Shown here piece by piece: positions 36,201 to 49,382 of a DNA stretch of 64,000 nt (the first letter of the stretch is position 1; every line of letters begins with the position of its first letter). The notes below the pieces were generated by a model. That model did not search any database and was not told the origin of the DNA. It worked only from the letters and a program-made list of their open reading frames with translations. The stretch spans positions 1-64,000 of the forward strand of contig JAUCBJ010009009.1 in NCBI GenBank assembly GCA_032718475.1. Direction: 5' to 3'. The DNA is from Nemertoderma westbladi. Taxonomy: Eukaryota > Xenacoelomorpha > Nemertodermatida > Nemertodermatidae. The translations under genes were made by a program, and so were the position numbers.

Positions 36201-39200
36201 TTTCTGCTCCAATCATTGTGACTCTGTCTACACTGGTAGGCCTACCTGTAATTGTTTCTGCTCCAATCATTGTGTCTCTTTCTACACTGGTAGGCCAACC
36301 TGTAATTATTTCTGCTCCAATCATTGTGACTCTGTCTACACTCGTAGGCCAACCTGTAATTGTTTCTGCTCCAATCATTGTGTATCTGTTTACACTAGTA
36401 GGGCAACCTGTAATTATTTCTGCTCCAATCATTGTGACTCTGTCTACACTGGTAGGCCTACCTGTAATTGTTTCTGCTCCAATCATTGTGTCTCTGTGTA
36501 CACTGGTAGGCCTACCTGTAATTGTTTCTGCTCCAATCATTGTGACGCTGTCTACACTGGTAGGCCAACCTGTAATTGTTTCTGCTCCAATCATTGTGAC
36601 GCTGTCTACACTGGTAGGACAACCTGTAATTGTTTCTGCTCCAATCATTGTGTCTCTGTCTACACTGGTAGGCCTACCTGTAATTGTTTCTGCTCCAATC
36701 ATTGTGTCTCTGTCTACACTGGTAGGCCTACCTGTAATTGTTTCTGCTCCAATCATTGTGACGCTGTCTACACTGGTAGGCCAACCTGTAATTGTTTCTG
36801 CTCCAATCATTGTGACGCTGTCTACACTGGTAGGCCAATCTGTAATTGTTTCTGCTCCAATCATTGTGTCTCTGTCTACACTGGAAGGCCTACCTGTAAT
36901 TGTTTCTGCTCCAATCATTGTGTCTCTGTCTACACTGGTAGGCATACCTGTAATTGTTTCTGCTCCAATCATTGTGTCTCTGTCTACACTGGTAGGCCTA
37001 CCTGTAATTGTTTCTGCTCCAATCATTGTGTCTCTGTCTACACTGGTAGGCCAACCTGTAATTGTTTCTGCTCCAATCATTGTGACTCTGTCTACACTAG
37101 TAGGCCAACCTGTAATTATTTCTGCTCCAATCATTGTGACTCTGTCTACACTCGTAGGCCAACCTGTAATTGTTTCTGCTCCAATCATTGTGTATCTGTC
37201 TACACTAGTAGGCCAACCTGTAATTATTTCTGCTCCAATCATTGTGACTCTGTCTACACTGGTAGGCCTACCTGTAATTGTTTCTGCTCCAATCATTGTG
37301 TCTCTGTCTACACTGGTAGGCCTATCTGTAATTGTTTCTGCTCCAATCATTGTGATTCTGTCTACACTGGTAGGCCTACCTGTAATTGTTTCTGCTCCAA
37401 TCATTGTGTCTCTGTCTACATTGGTAGGCCTACCTGTAATTGTTTCTGCTCCAATCATTGTGTCTCTGTCTACACTCGTAGGCCAACCTGTAATTATTTC
37501 TGCTCCAATCATTGTGACTCTGTCTACACTGGTAGGCCTACCTGTAATTGTTTCTGCTCCAATCATTGTGTCTCTGTCTACACTGGTAGGCCTACCTGTA
37601 ATTGTTTCTGCTCCAATCATTGTGACTCTGTCTACACTGGTAGGCCTACCTGTAATTGTTTCTGCTCCAATCATTGTTTCTCTGTCAACACTGAGGCCTA
37701 CCTGTAATTATTTCTGCTCCAATCATTGTGACTCCGTCTACACTGGTAGGCCAACCTGTAATTGTTTCTGCTCCAATCATTGTGACTCTGTCTACACTGG
37801 TAGGCCTACCTGTAATTGTTTCTGCTCCAATTGTTGTGACTCTGTCTACACTGGTAGGCCAACCTGTAATTGTTTCTGCTCCAATCATTGTGTCTCTGTC
37901 TACACTCGTAGGCCTACATGTAATTGTTTCTGCTCCAATCATTGTGTCTCTGTCTACACTGGTAGGCCTACCTGTAATTGTTTCTGCTCCAATCATTGTG
38001 ACTCTGTTTACACTGGTAGGCCTACCTGTAATTGTTTCTGCTCCAATCATTGTGTCTCTGTCTACACTGGTAGGCCTACCTGTAATTGTTTCTGCTCCAA
38101 TCATTGTGACTCTGTCTACACTGGTAGGCCTACCTGTAATTGTTTCTGCTCCAATCATTGTGACTCTGTCAACACTGGTAGGCCTACCTGTAATTGTTTC
38201 TGCTCCAATCATTGTGTCTCTGTCTACACTGGTAGGCCTACCTGTAATTGTTTCTGCTCCAATCATTGTGTCTCTGTCTACACTGGTAGGCCTACCTGTA
38301 ATTGTTTCTGCTCCAATCATTGTGACTGTGTTTACACTGGTAGGCCTACCTGTAATTGTTTCTGCTCCAATCATTGTGTCTCTGTCTACACTGGTAGGCC
38401 TACCTGTAATTGTTTCTGCTCCAATCATTGTGACTCTGTCAACACTGGTAGGCCTACCTGTAATTGTTTCTGCTCCAATCGTTGTGACTCTGTCTACACT
38501 GGTAGGCCTACCTGTAATTATTTCTGCTCCAATCATTGTGACTCTGTCTACACTGGTAGGCCTACCTGTAATTGTTTCTGCTCCAATCATTGTGACTCTG
38601 TCAACACTGGTAGGCCTACCTGTAATTGTTTCTGCTCCAATCGTTGTGACTCTGTCAACACTGGTAGGCCTACCTGTAATTGTTTCTGCTCCAATCATTG
38701 TGTCTCTGTCTACACTCGTAGGCCTACCTGTAATTGTTTCTGCTCCAATCATTGTGTCTCTGTCTACACTGGTAGGCCTACCTGTAATTGTTTCTGCTCC
38801 AATCATTGTGACTCTGTTTACACTGGTAGGCCTACCTGTAATTGTTTCTGCTCCAATCATTGTGTCTCTGTCTACACTGGTAGGCCTACCTGTAATTGTT
38901 TCTGCTCCAATCATTGACTCTGTCAACACTGGTAGGCCTACCTGTAATTGTTTCTGCTCCAATCGTTGTGACTCTGTCTACACTGGTAGGCCTACCTGTA
39001 ATTATTTCTGCTCCAATCATTGTGACTCTGTCTACACTGGTAGGCCTACCTGTAATTGTTTCTGCTCCAATCATTGTGACTCTGTCTACACTAGTAGGCC
39101 AACCTGTAATTATTTCTGCTCCAATCATTGTGACTCTGTCTACACTCGTAGGCCAACCTGTAATTATTTCTGCTCCAATCATTGTGACTCTGTCTACACT

Positions 39201-42200
39201 GGTAGGCCTACCTGTAATTGTTTCTGCTCCAATCATTGTGTCTCTGTCTACACTGGTAGGCCTACCTGTAATTGTTTCTGCTCCAATCATTGTGACTCTG
39301 TTTACACTGGTATGCCTACCTGTAATTGTTTCTGCTCCAATCATTGTGTCTCTGTCTACACTGGTAGGCCTACCTGTAATTGTTTCTGCTCCAATCATTG
39401 TGACTCTGTCAACACTGGTAGGCCTACCTGTAATTGTTTCTGCTCCAATCGTTGTGACTCTGTCTACACTGGTAGGCCTACCTGTAATTATTTCTGCTCC
39501 AATCATTGTGACTCTGTCTACACTGGTAGGCCTACCTGTAATGGTTTCTGCTCCAATCATTGTGACTCTGTCTACACTGGTAGGCCTACCTGTAATTGTT
39601 TCTGCTCCAATCATTGTGTCTCTGTCTTCACTGGTAGGCCTACCTGTAATTGTTTCTGCTCCAATCATTGTGACTCTGTCTACACTGGTAGGCCTACCTG
39701 TAATTGTTTCTGCTCCAATCATTGTGTCTCTGTCTACACTCGTAGGCCTACCTGTAATTGTTTCTGCTCCAATCATTGTGTCTCTGTCTACACTGGTAGG
39801 CCTACCTGTAATTGTTTCTGCTCCAATCATTGTGACTCTGTCTACACTGGTAGGCCTACCTGTAATTGTTTCTGCTCCAATCATTGTTTCTCTGTCAACA
39901 CTGAGGCCTACCTGTAATTATTTCTGCTCCAATCATTGTGACTCTGTCTACACTGGTAGGCCAACCTGTAATTGTTTCTGCTCCAATCATTGTGACTCTG
40001 TCTACACTGGTAGGCCTACCTGTAATTGTTTCTGCTCCAATCGTTGTGACTCTGTCTACACTGGTAGGCCAACCTGTAATTGTTTCTGCTCCAATCATTG
40101 TGTCTCTGTCTACACTCGTAGGCCTACATGTAATTGTTTCTGCTCCAATCATTGTGTCTCTGTCTACACTGGTAGGCCTACCTGTAATTGTTTCTGCTCC
40201 AATCATTGTGACTCTGTTTACACTGGTAGGCCTACCTGTAATTGTTTCTGCTCCAATCATTGTATCTCTGTCTACACTGGTAGGCCTACCTGTAATTGTT
40301 TCTGCTCCAATCATTGTGACTCTGTCTACACTGGTAGGCCTACCTGTAATTGTTTCTGCTCCAATCATTGTGACTCTGTCAACACTGGTAGGCCTACCTG
40401 TAATTGTTTCTGCTCCAATCATTGTGACTCTGTCTACACTGGTAGGCCAACCTGTAATTGTTTCTGCTCCAATCATTGTGACTCTGTCTACACTGGTAGG
40501 CCTACCAGTAATTGTTTCTGCTCCAATCGTTGTGACTCTGTCTACACTGGTAGGCCAACCTGTAATTGTTTCTGCTCCAATCATTGTGTCTCTGTCTACA
40601 CTCGTAGGCCTACATGTAATTGTTTCTGCTCCATTCATTGTGTCTCTGTCTACACTGGTAGGCCTACCTGTAATTGTTTCTGCTCCAATCATTGTGACTC
40701 TGTTTACACTGGTAGGCCTACCTGTAATTGTTTCTGCTCCAATCATTGTGTCTCTGTCTACACTGGTAGGCCTACCTGTAATTGTTTCTGCTCCAATCAT
40801 TGTGACTCTGTCTACACTGGTAGGCCTACCTGTAATTGTTTCTGCTCCAATCATTGTGACTCTGTCAACACTGGTAGGCCTACCTGTAATTGTTTCTGCT
40901 CCAATCATTGTGTCTCTGTCTACACTCGTAGGCCTACCTGTAATTGTTTCTGCTCCAATCATTGTGTCTCTGTCTACACTGGTAGGCCTACCTGTAATTG
41001 TTTCTGCTCCAATCATTGTGACTCTGTTTACACTGGTAGGCCTACCTGTAATTGTTTCTGCTCCAATCATTGTGTCTCTGTCTACACTGGTAGGCCTACC
41101 TGTAATTGTTTCTGCTCCAATCATTGTGACTCTGTCAACACTGGTAGGCCTACCTGTAATTGTTTCTGCTCCAATCGTTGTGACTCTGTCTACACTGGTA
41201 GGCCTACCTGTAATTATTTCTGCTCCAATCATTGTGACTCTGTCAACACTGGTAGGCCTACCTGTAATTGTTTCTGCTCCAATCATTGTGTCTCTGTCTA
41301 CACTCGTAGGCCTACCTGTAATTGTTTCTGCTCCAATCATTGTGTCTCTGTCTACACTGGTAGGCCTACCTGTAATTGTTTCTGCTCCAATCATTGTGTC
41401 TCTGTCTACACTGGTAGGCCTACCTGTAATTGTTTCTGCTCCAATCATTGACTCTGTCAACACTGGTAGGCCTACCTGTAATTGTTTCTGCTCCAATCGT
41501 TGTGACTCTGTCTACACTGGTAGGCCTACCTGTAATTATTTCTGCTCCAATCATTGTGACTCTGTCTACACTGGTAGGCCTACCTGTAATTGTTTCTGCT
41601 CCAATCATTGTGACTCTGTCTACACTAGTAGGCCAACCTGTAATTATTTCTGCTCCAATCATTGTGACTCTGTCTACACTCGTAGGCCAACCTGTAATTA
41701 TTTCTGCTCCAATCATTGTGACTCTGTCTACACTGGTAGGCCTACCTGTAATTGTTTCTGCTCCAATCATTGTGTCTCTGTCTACACTGGTAGGCCTACC
41801 TGTAATTGTTTCTGCTCCAATCATTGTGACTCTGTTTACACTGGTATGCCTACCTGTAATTGTTTCTGCTCCAATCATTGTGTCTCTGTCTTCACTGGTA
41901 GGCCTACCTGTAATTGTTTCTGCTCCAATCATTGTGACTCTGTCAACACTGGTAGGCCTACCTGTAATTGTTTCTGCTCCAATCGTTGTGACTCTGTCTA
42001 CACTGGTAGGCCTACCTGTAATTATTTCTGCTCCAATCATTGTGACTCTGTCTACACTGGTAGGCCTACCTGTAATGGTTTCTGCTCCAATCATTGTGAC
42101 TCTGTCTACACTGGTAGGCCTACCTGTAATTGTTTCTGCTCCAATCATTGTGTCTCTGTCTTCACTGGTAGGCCTACCTGTAATTGTTTCTGCTCCAATC

Positions 42201-45200
42201 ATTGTGACTCTGTCTACACTGGTAGGCCTACCTGTAATTGTTTCTGCTCCAATCATTGTGTCTCTGTCTACACTCGTAGGCCTACCTGTAATTGTTTCTG
42301 CTCCAATCATTGTGTCTCTGTCTACACTGGTAGGCCTACCTGTAATTGTTTCTGCTCCAATCATTGTGACTCTGTCTACACTGGTAGGCCTACCTGTAAT
42401 TGTTTCTGCTCCAATCATTGTTTCTCTGTCAACACTGAGGCCTACCTGTAATTATTTCTGCTCCAATCATTGTGACTCTGTCTACACTGGTAGGCCAACC
42501 TGTAATTGTTTCTGCTCCAATCATTGTGACTCTGTCTACACTGGTAGGCCTACCTGTAATTGTTTCTGCTCCAATCGTTGTGACTCTGTCTACACTGGTA
42601 GGCCAACCTGTAATTGTTTCTGCTCCAATCATTGTGTCTCTGTCTACACTCGTAGGCCTACATGTAATTGTTTCTGCTCCAATCATTGTGTCTCTGTCTA
42701 CACTGGTAGGCCTACCTGTAATTGTTTCTGCTCCAATCATTGTGACTCTGTTTACACTGGTAGGCCTACCTGTAATTGTTTCTGCTCCAATCATTGTGTC
42801 TCTGTCTACACTGGTAGGCCTACCTGTAATTGTTTCTGCTCCAATCATTGTGACTCTGTCTACACTGGTAGGCCTACCTGTAATTGTTTCTGCTCCAATC
42901 ATTGTGACTCTGTCAACACTGGTAGGCCTACCTGTAATTGTTTCTGCTCCAATCATTGTGACTCTGTCTACACTGGTAGGCCAACCTGTAATTGTTTCTG
43001 CTCCAATCATTGTGACTCTGTCTACACTGGTAGGCCTACCAGTAATTGTTTCTGCTCCAATCGTTGTGACTCTGTCTACACTGGTAGGCCAACCTGTAAT
43101 TGTTTCTGCTCCAATCATTGTGTCTCTGTCTACACTCGTAGGCCTACATGTAATTGTTTCTGCTCCATTCATTGTGTCTCTGTCTACACTGGTAGGCCTA
43201 CCTGTAATTGTTTCTGCTCCAATCATTGTGACTCTGTTTACACTGGTAGGCCTACCTGTAATTGTTTCTGCTCCAATCATTGTGTCTCTGTCTACACTGG
43301 TAGGCCTACCTGTAATTGTTTCTGCTCCAATCATTGTGACTCTGTCTACACTGGTAGGCCTACCTGTAATTGTTTCTGCTCCAATCATTGTGACTCTGTC
43401 TACACTGGTAGGCCTACCTGTAATTGTTTCTGCTCCAATCATTGTGTCTCTGTCTACACTGGTAGGCCTACCTGTAATTGTTTCTGCTCCAATCATTGTG
43501 ACTCTGTCAACACTGGTAGGCCTACCTGTAATTGTTTCTGCTCCAATCGTTGTGACTCTGTCTACACTGGTAGGCCTACCTGTAATTATTTCTGCTCCAA
43601 TCATTGTGACTCTGTCAACACTGGTAGGCCTACCTGTAATTGTTTCTGCTCCAATCATTGTGTCTCTGTCTACACTCGTAGGCCTACCTGTAATTGTTTC
43701 TGCTCCAATCATTGTGTCTCTGTCTACACTGGTAGGCCTACCTGTAATTGTTTCTGCTCCAATCATTGTGTCTCTGTCTACACTGGTAGGCCTACCTGTA
43801 ATTGTTTCTGCTCCAATCATTGTGACTCTGTCTACACTGGTAGGCCTACCTGTAATTGTTTCTGCTCCAATCATTGTTTCTCTGTCAACACTGAGGCCTA
43901 CCTGTAATTATTTCTGCTCCAATCATTGTGACTCTGTCTACACTGGTAGGCCAACCTGTAATTGTTTCTGCTCCAATCATTGTGACTCTGTCTACACTGG
44001 TAGGCCTACCTGTAATTGTTTCTGCTCCAATCGTTGTGACTCTGTCTACACTGGTAGGCCAACCTGTAATTGTTTCTGCTCCAATCATTGTGTCTCTGTC
44101 TACACTCGTAGGCCTACATGTAATTGTTTCTGCTCCAATCATTGTGTCTCTGTCTACACTGGTAGGCCTACCTGTAATTGTTTCTGCTCCAATCATTGTG
44201 ACTCTGTTTACACTGGTAGGCCTACCTGTAATTGTTTCTGCTCCAATCATTGTGTCTCTGTCTACACTGGTAGGCCTACCTGTAATTGTTTCTGCTCCAA
44301 TCATTGTGACTCTGTCTACACTGGTAGGCCTACCTGTAATTGTTTCTGCTCCAATCATTGTGACTCTGTCAACACTGGTAGGCCTACCTGTAATTGTTTC
44401 TGCTCCAATCATTGTGACTCTGTCTACACTGGTAGGCCAACCTGTAATTGTTTCTGCTCCAATCATTGTGACTCTGTCTACACTGGTAGGCCTACCTGTA
44501 ATTGTTTCTGCTCCAATCGTTGTGACTCTGTCTACACTGGTAGGCCAACCTGTAATTGTTTCTGCTCCAATCATTGTGTCTCTGTCTACACTCGTAGGCC
44601 TACATGTAATTGTTTCTGCTCCAATCATTGTGTCTCTGTCTACACTGGTAGGCCTACCTGTAATTGTTTCTGCTCCAATCATTGTGACTCTATTTACACT
44701 GGTAGGCCTACCTGTAATTGTTTCTGCTCCAATCATTGTGTCTCTGTCTACACTGGTAGGCCTACCTGTAATTGTTTCTGCTCCAATCATTGTGACTCTG
44801 TCTACACTGGTAGGCCTACCTGTAATTGTTTCTGCTCCAATCATTGTGACTCTGTCAACACTGGTAGGCCTACCTGTAATTGTTTCTGCTCCAATCATTG
44901 TGTCTCTGTCTACACTCGTAGGCCTACCTGTAATTGTTTCTGCTCCAATCATTGTGTCTCTGTCTACACTGGTAGGCCTACCTGTAATTGTTTCTGCTCC
45001 AATCATTGTGACTCTGTTTACACTGGTAGGCCTACCTGTAATTGTTTCTGCTCCAATCATTGTGTCTCTGTCTACACTGGTAGGCCTACCTGTAATTGTT
45101 TCTGCTCCAATCATTGTGACTCTGTCAACACTGGTAGGCCTACCTGTAATTGTTTCTGCTCCAATCGTTGTGACTCTGTCTACACTGGTAGGCCTACCTG

Positions 45201-47862
45201 TAATTATTTCTGCTCCAATCATTGTGACTCTGTCTACACTGGTAGGCCTACCTGTAATTGTTTCTACTCCAATCATTGTGACTCTGTCAACACTGGTAGG
45301 CCTACCTGTAATTGTTTCTGCTCCAATCGTTGTGACTCTGTCAACACTGGTAGGCCTACCTGTAATTGTTTCTGCTCCAATCATTGTGTCTCTGTCTACA
45401 CTCGTAGGCCTACCTGTAATTGTTTCTGCTCCAATCATTGTGTCTCTGTCTACACTGGTAGGCCTACCTGTAATTGTTTCTGCTCCAATCATTGTGACTC
45501 TGTTTACACTGGTAGGCCTACCTGTAATTGTTTCTGCTCCAATCATTGTGTCTCTGTCTACACTGGTAGGCCTACCTGTAATTGTTTCTGCTCCAATCAT
45601 TGACTCTGTCAACACTGGTAGGCCTACCTGTAATTGTTTCTGCTCCAATCGTTGTGACTCTGTCTACACTGGTAGGCCTACCTGTAATTATTTCTGCTCC
45701 AATCATTGTGACTCTGTCTACACTGGTAGGCCTACCTGTAATTGTTTCTGCTCCAATCATTGTGACTCTGTCTACACTAGTAGGCCAACCTGTAATTATT
45801 TCTGCTCCAATCATTGTGACTCTGTCTACACTCGTAGGCCAACCTGTAATTATTTCTGCTCCAATCATTGTGACTCTGTCTACACTGGTAGGCCTACCTG
45901 TAATTGTTTCTGCTCCAATCATTGTGTCTCTGTCTACACTGGTAGGCCTACCTGTAATTGTTTCTGCTCCAATCATTGTGACTCTGTTTACACTGGTATG
46001 CCTACCTGTAATTGTTTCTGCTCCAATCATTGTGTCTCTGTCTACACTGGTAGGCCTACCTGTAATTGTTTCTGCTCCAATCATTGTGACTCTGTCAACA
46101 CTGGTAGGCCTACCTGTAATTGTTTCTGCTCCAATCGTTGTGACTCTGTCTACACTGGTAGGCCTACCTGTAATTATTTCTGCTCCAATCATTGTGACTC
46201 TGTCTACACTGGTAGGCCTACCTGTAATGGTTTCTGCTCCAATCATTGTGACTCTGTCTACACTGGTAGGCCTACCTGTAATTGTTTCTGCTCCAATCAT
46301 TGTGTCTCTGTCTTCACTGGTAGGCCTACCTGTAATTGTTTCTGCTCCAATCATTGTGACTCTGTCTACACTGGTAGGCCTACCTGTAATTGTTTCTGCT
46401 CCAATCATTGTGTCTCTGTCTACACTCGTAGGCCAACCTGTAATTATTTCTGCTCCAATCATTGTGACTCTGTCTACACTGGTAGGCCTACCTGTAATTG
46501 TTTCTGCTCCAATCATTGTGACTCTGTCTACACTGGTAGGCCTACCTGTAATTGTTTCTGCTCCAATCATTGTGACTCTGTCTACACTGGTAGGCCTACC
46601 TGTAATTGTTTCTGCTCCAATCATTGTGTCTCTGTCAACACTGAGGCCTACCTGTAATTATTTCTGCTCCAATCATTGTGACTCTGTCTACACTGGTAGG
46701 CCTACCTGTAATTGTTTCTGCTCCAATCATTGTGTCTCTGTCTACACTGGTAGGCCTACCTGTAATTATTTCTGCTCCAATCATTGTGAATCTGTCTACA
46801 CTCGTAGGCCAACCTGTAATTGTTTCTGCTCCAATCATTGTGACTCTGTCTACACTGGTAGGCCTACCTGTAATTGTTTCTGCTCCAATCATTGTGACTC
46901 TGTCTACACTGGTAGGCCTACCTGTAATTGTTTCTGCTCCAATCATTGTGACTCTGTCTACACTGGTAGGCCTACCTGTAATTGTTTCTGCTCCAATCGT
47001 TGTGACTCTGTCTACACTGGTAGGCCTACCTGTAATTGTTTCTGCTCCAATCGTTGTGACTCTGTCTACACTGGTAGGCCTACCTCTAATTGTTTCTTCT
47101 CCAATGATTGTGTCTCTGTCTACACTGGTAGGCCTACCTGTAATTGATTATTCTCCAATCATTGTGACTCTGTCTACACTGGTAGGCCTACCTGTAATTG
47201 TTTCTGCTCCAATCATTGTGACTCTGTCTACACTGGTAGGCCTACCTGTAATTGTTTCTGCTCCAATCATTGTGTCTCTGTCTACACTGGTAGGCCTACC
47301 TGTAATTGATTATTGCTCCAATCATTGTGACTCTGTCTACACTGGTAGGCCTACCTGTAATTGTTTCTGCTCCAATCATTGTGTCTCTGTCTACACTGGT
47401 AGGCCTACCTGTAATTGTTTCTGCTCCAATCATTGTGTCTCTGTCTACACTCGTAGGCCTACCTGTAATTGTTTCTGCTCCAATCATTGTGACTCTGTCT
47501 ACACTGGTAGGCCTACCTGTAATTGTTTCTGCTCCAATCATTGTGACTCTGTCTACACTGGTAGGCCTACCTGTAATTGTTTCTGCTCCAATCATTGTGA
47601 CTCTGTCTACACTGGTAGGCCTACCTGTAATTGATTATCTGCTCCAATCATTGTGACTCTGTCTACACTGGTAGGCCTACCTGTAATTGTTTCTGCTCCA
47701 ATCGTTGTGACTCTGTCTACACTGGTAGGCCTACCTGTAATTGTTTCTGCTCCAATCATTGTGTCTCTGTCTACACTGGTAGGCCTACCTGTAATTGTTT
47801 CTGCTCCAATCATTGTGACTCTGTCTACACTGGTAGGCCTACCTGTAATTGTTCCTGCTTCA
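24240..47862. repeat. 54-bp satellite array with higher-order repeats, 23.6 kb
   Basis: About 437 copies of a 54-bp monomer that includes CTGTCTACACTGGTAGGCC, CTGTAATTGTTTCTGCTCC and AATCATTGTG. The centre, GGTAGGCCTACC, is a perfect 12-bp palindrome. Common variant sites are GTGACT/GTGTCT/GTGACG, GGTAGGCCTA/GGTAGGCCAA and TTGTTT/TTATTT. Rare 2-bp deletions (ACACTGAGGCC for ACACTGGTAGGCC at 26,891, 29,803, 32,013, 37,684, 39,894, 42,428, 43,884 and 46,634; CATTGTCTCTG near 24,991, 27,903 and 35,786; CATTGACTCTG near 31,031, 38,912, 41,447 and 45,600) and a 5-bp insertion near 24,553 and 33,943 mark higher-order copies. Frames of up to 1,251 codons on both strands come from the multiple-of-three period. 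Confidence 0.98.
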
Positions 47863-49379
47863 ACTGTTCCATCATATTATCTTTATTTTGACTGTCCTCG
47901 GGATCTGAGGTTGAATAGGATAAACCTGAGATTAGGTTGACATCTGTGGTTGTGGATGTCTGTGGTTTCTGTGGTGTAGATTGGTCCGTGTGTGGTTGCT
48001 TGGGTCTGGGTGTGTATCGTTGGTTGAATGAGAATCTGTATTTAGGTGAGTATGTTTCTTTGCATGTGGTGGGTGCAGCACTACTGTAGTATGCAAGAAT
48101 ATTTTTGTTTTGGGTTGTTTTTAAACCACGTGGGTCGTTACTTTATCTATTTTATATATTTTCTAGATCTTTGAGACGAGGGGGGAAACTGAACGCCTTG
48201 GCGAATTAATATCCCGCCTCAATGTTAAATTCTCAATTTAGGGAAAGGAGCAGGTTACAGAGGCACGTTATTTGAACGAAAACTATAAACTAAACACAAT
48301 AGAAGTTGTTACAGTTTTATTTTTGAGAATTATCAGCTGTTATTTGCGTCCAATTTCCCCTGGAGAGGGATGAGTTTTTATTTCGTCCAGTTCCCCCCCC
48401 CCCCCCCCCCCCCCCCTCAAAAAAAAAACGTTTTTCTATAGTTATTACTCCTATGAGCAGGTCACTTTAATTTGTAGAATTTTCAAGAATCTACAAATTA
48501 GCTAGAAATTACGATTTGGAGTACTAGAAAATAAGGGTAACAAAATATGTTTTTTTCATGACAACTGGCGCTTTCTCTAAACATTTACAGTAAAAATAAC
48601 AAACTAGCTGAACTATGGACATTTTATAATATCGGCCCTGTTTAGCCCTCAATCAGTCAATTATAATAATTGTTTTGTAAAACCCCCTATTCTTAACTGA
48701 GGATAAAAAAATCCGATTTTACGTGCATACAGCTGTTCTGTTCTAATAGCTCTGTTTATAGAGCTAAGAAACTTATACACAAAGACACCCAACTTGCCGA
48801 TGTTCTATACTTGATTAGACGACATTACCCATTGTAATATTAAACTGCCTGCTATGTTAATAAGTCTACTTGTTGTAGCAACCATTTCTAAATATATTAT
48901 AATGAACTATGATACAGTGGTGAAGTCCTTTAATAAACTTTGTTACATTATATCAACTTATAAGCGTTTTGGTGAATTACTCGTAACGCTGCAAAGTAAT
49001 CAATATCCTTGAAACAACTTCAATTACCGGTACCGAATTCCAGAATGTATTATTTCCATTTATGTTAATGAGTAGTGCTGGTTTATTATCTAGTTTGCAG
49101 TGACGGGACTAGCTACTGTATGTTAATAATTGTTTGCCGTGTACTGCATTCCATTATGTCGAAAGGTCTAATATATGTTGTCATTTTCGAGAAAATGAGC
49201 AAAGAAAATGGCGACTGTGTTCAGTAAAACTGAACGGACACAGACGGTGACTCAGTTTGCTTCAGGCGACCAAGGTGAAGATGGATCAAAGATTTATTAC
49301 ATCCATACAGGAGATAACATAACAATAAACTTTAGTTAGATATAAATGTATAATTAATAATGGGTATAGGGCCTATCAG
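47863..49379. other. Unassigned spacer after the 54-bp array
   Basis: The first 250 bp are G/T-rich with GTGGTT words. A small inverted-end element lies at 48,180-48,418. The rest is AT-rich. No myosin V or SNARE exon was recognised on either strand. Confidence 0.45.
48180..48418. mobile_element. Small DNA element with G-run/C-run inverted ends
   Basis: The left end reads GGGGGGAAACTGAACG. The right end, reverse-complemented, reads GGGGGGAACTGGACG, with 24 C in a row (48,393-48,416) on the plus strand. The interior words CGAATTAATATCCCGCCTC and TTAAATTCTCAATTTAGGGA are shared with 17,506-17,602. It looks like a non-autonomous element whose terminal G-run varies in length. Target-site duplication could not be read because of the homopolymer. 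Confidence 0.5.
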
Positions 49380-49382
49380 TTA

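Noticed and set aside
24240-47862. CRISPR-like array
   Set aside because: Units are head-to-tail with no unique spacers, no Cas genes are present, and the surrounding genes are animal.
24563-47940. Very long open frames on both strands (up to 1,251 codons) as giant repeat proteins
   Set aside because: They are translations of a 54-bp satellite whose period is divisible by three. They switch frame at each 2-bp indel, lack proper starts, and exist equally on both strands.
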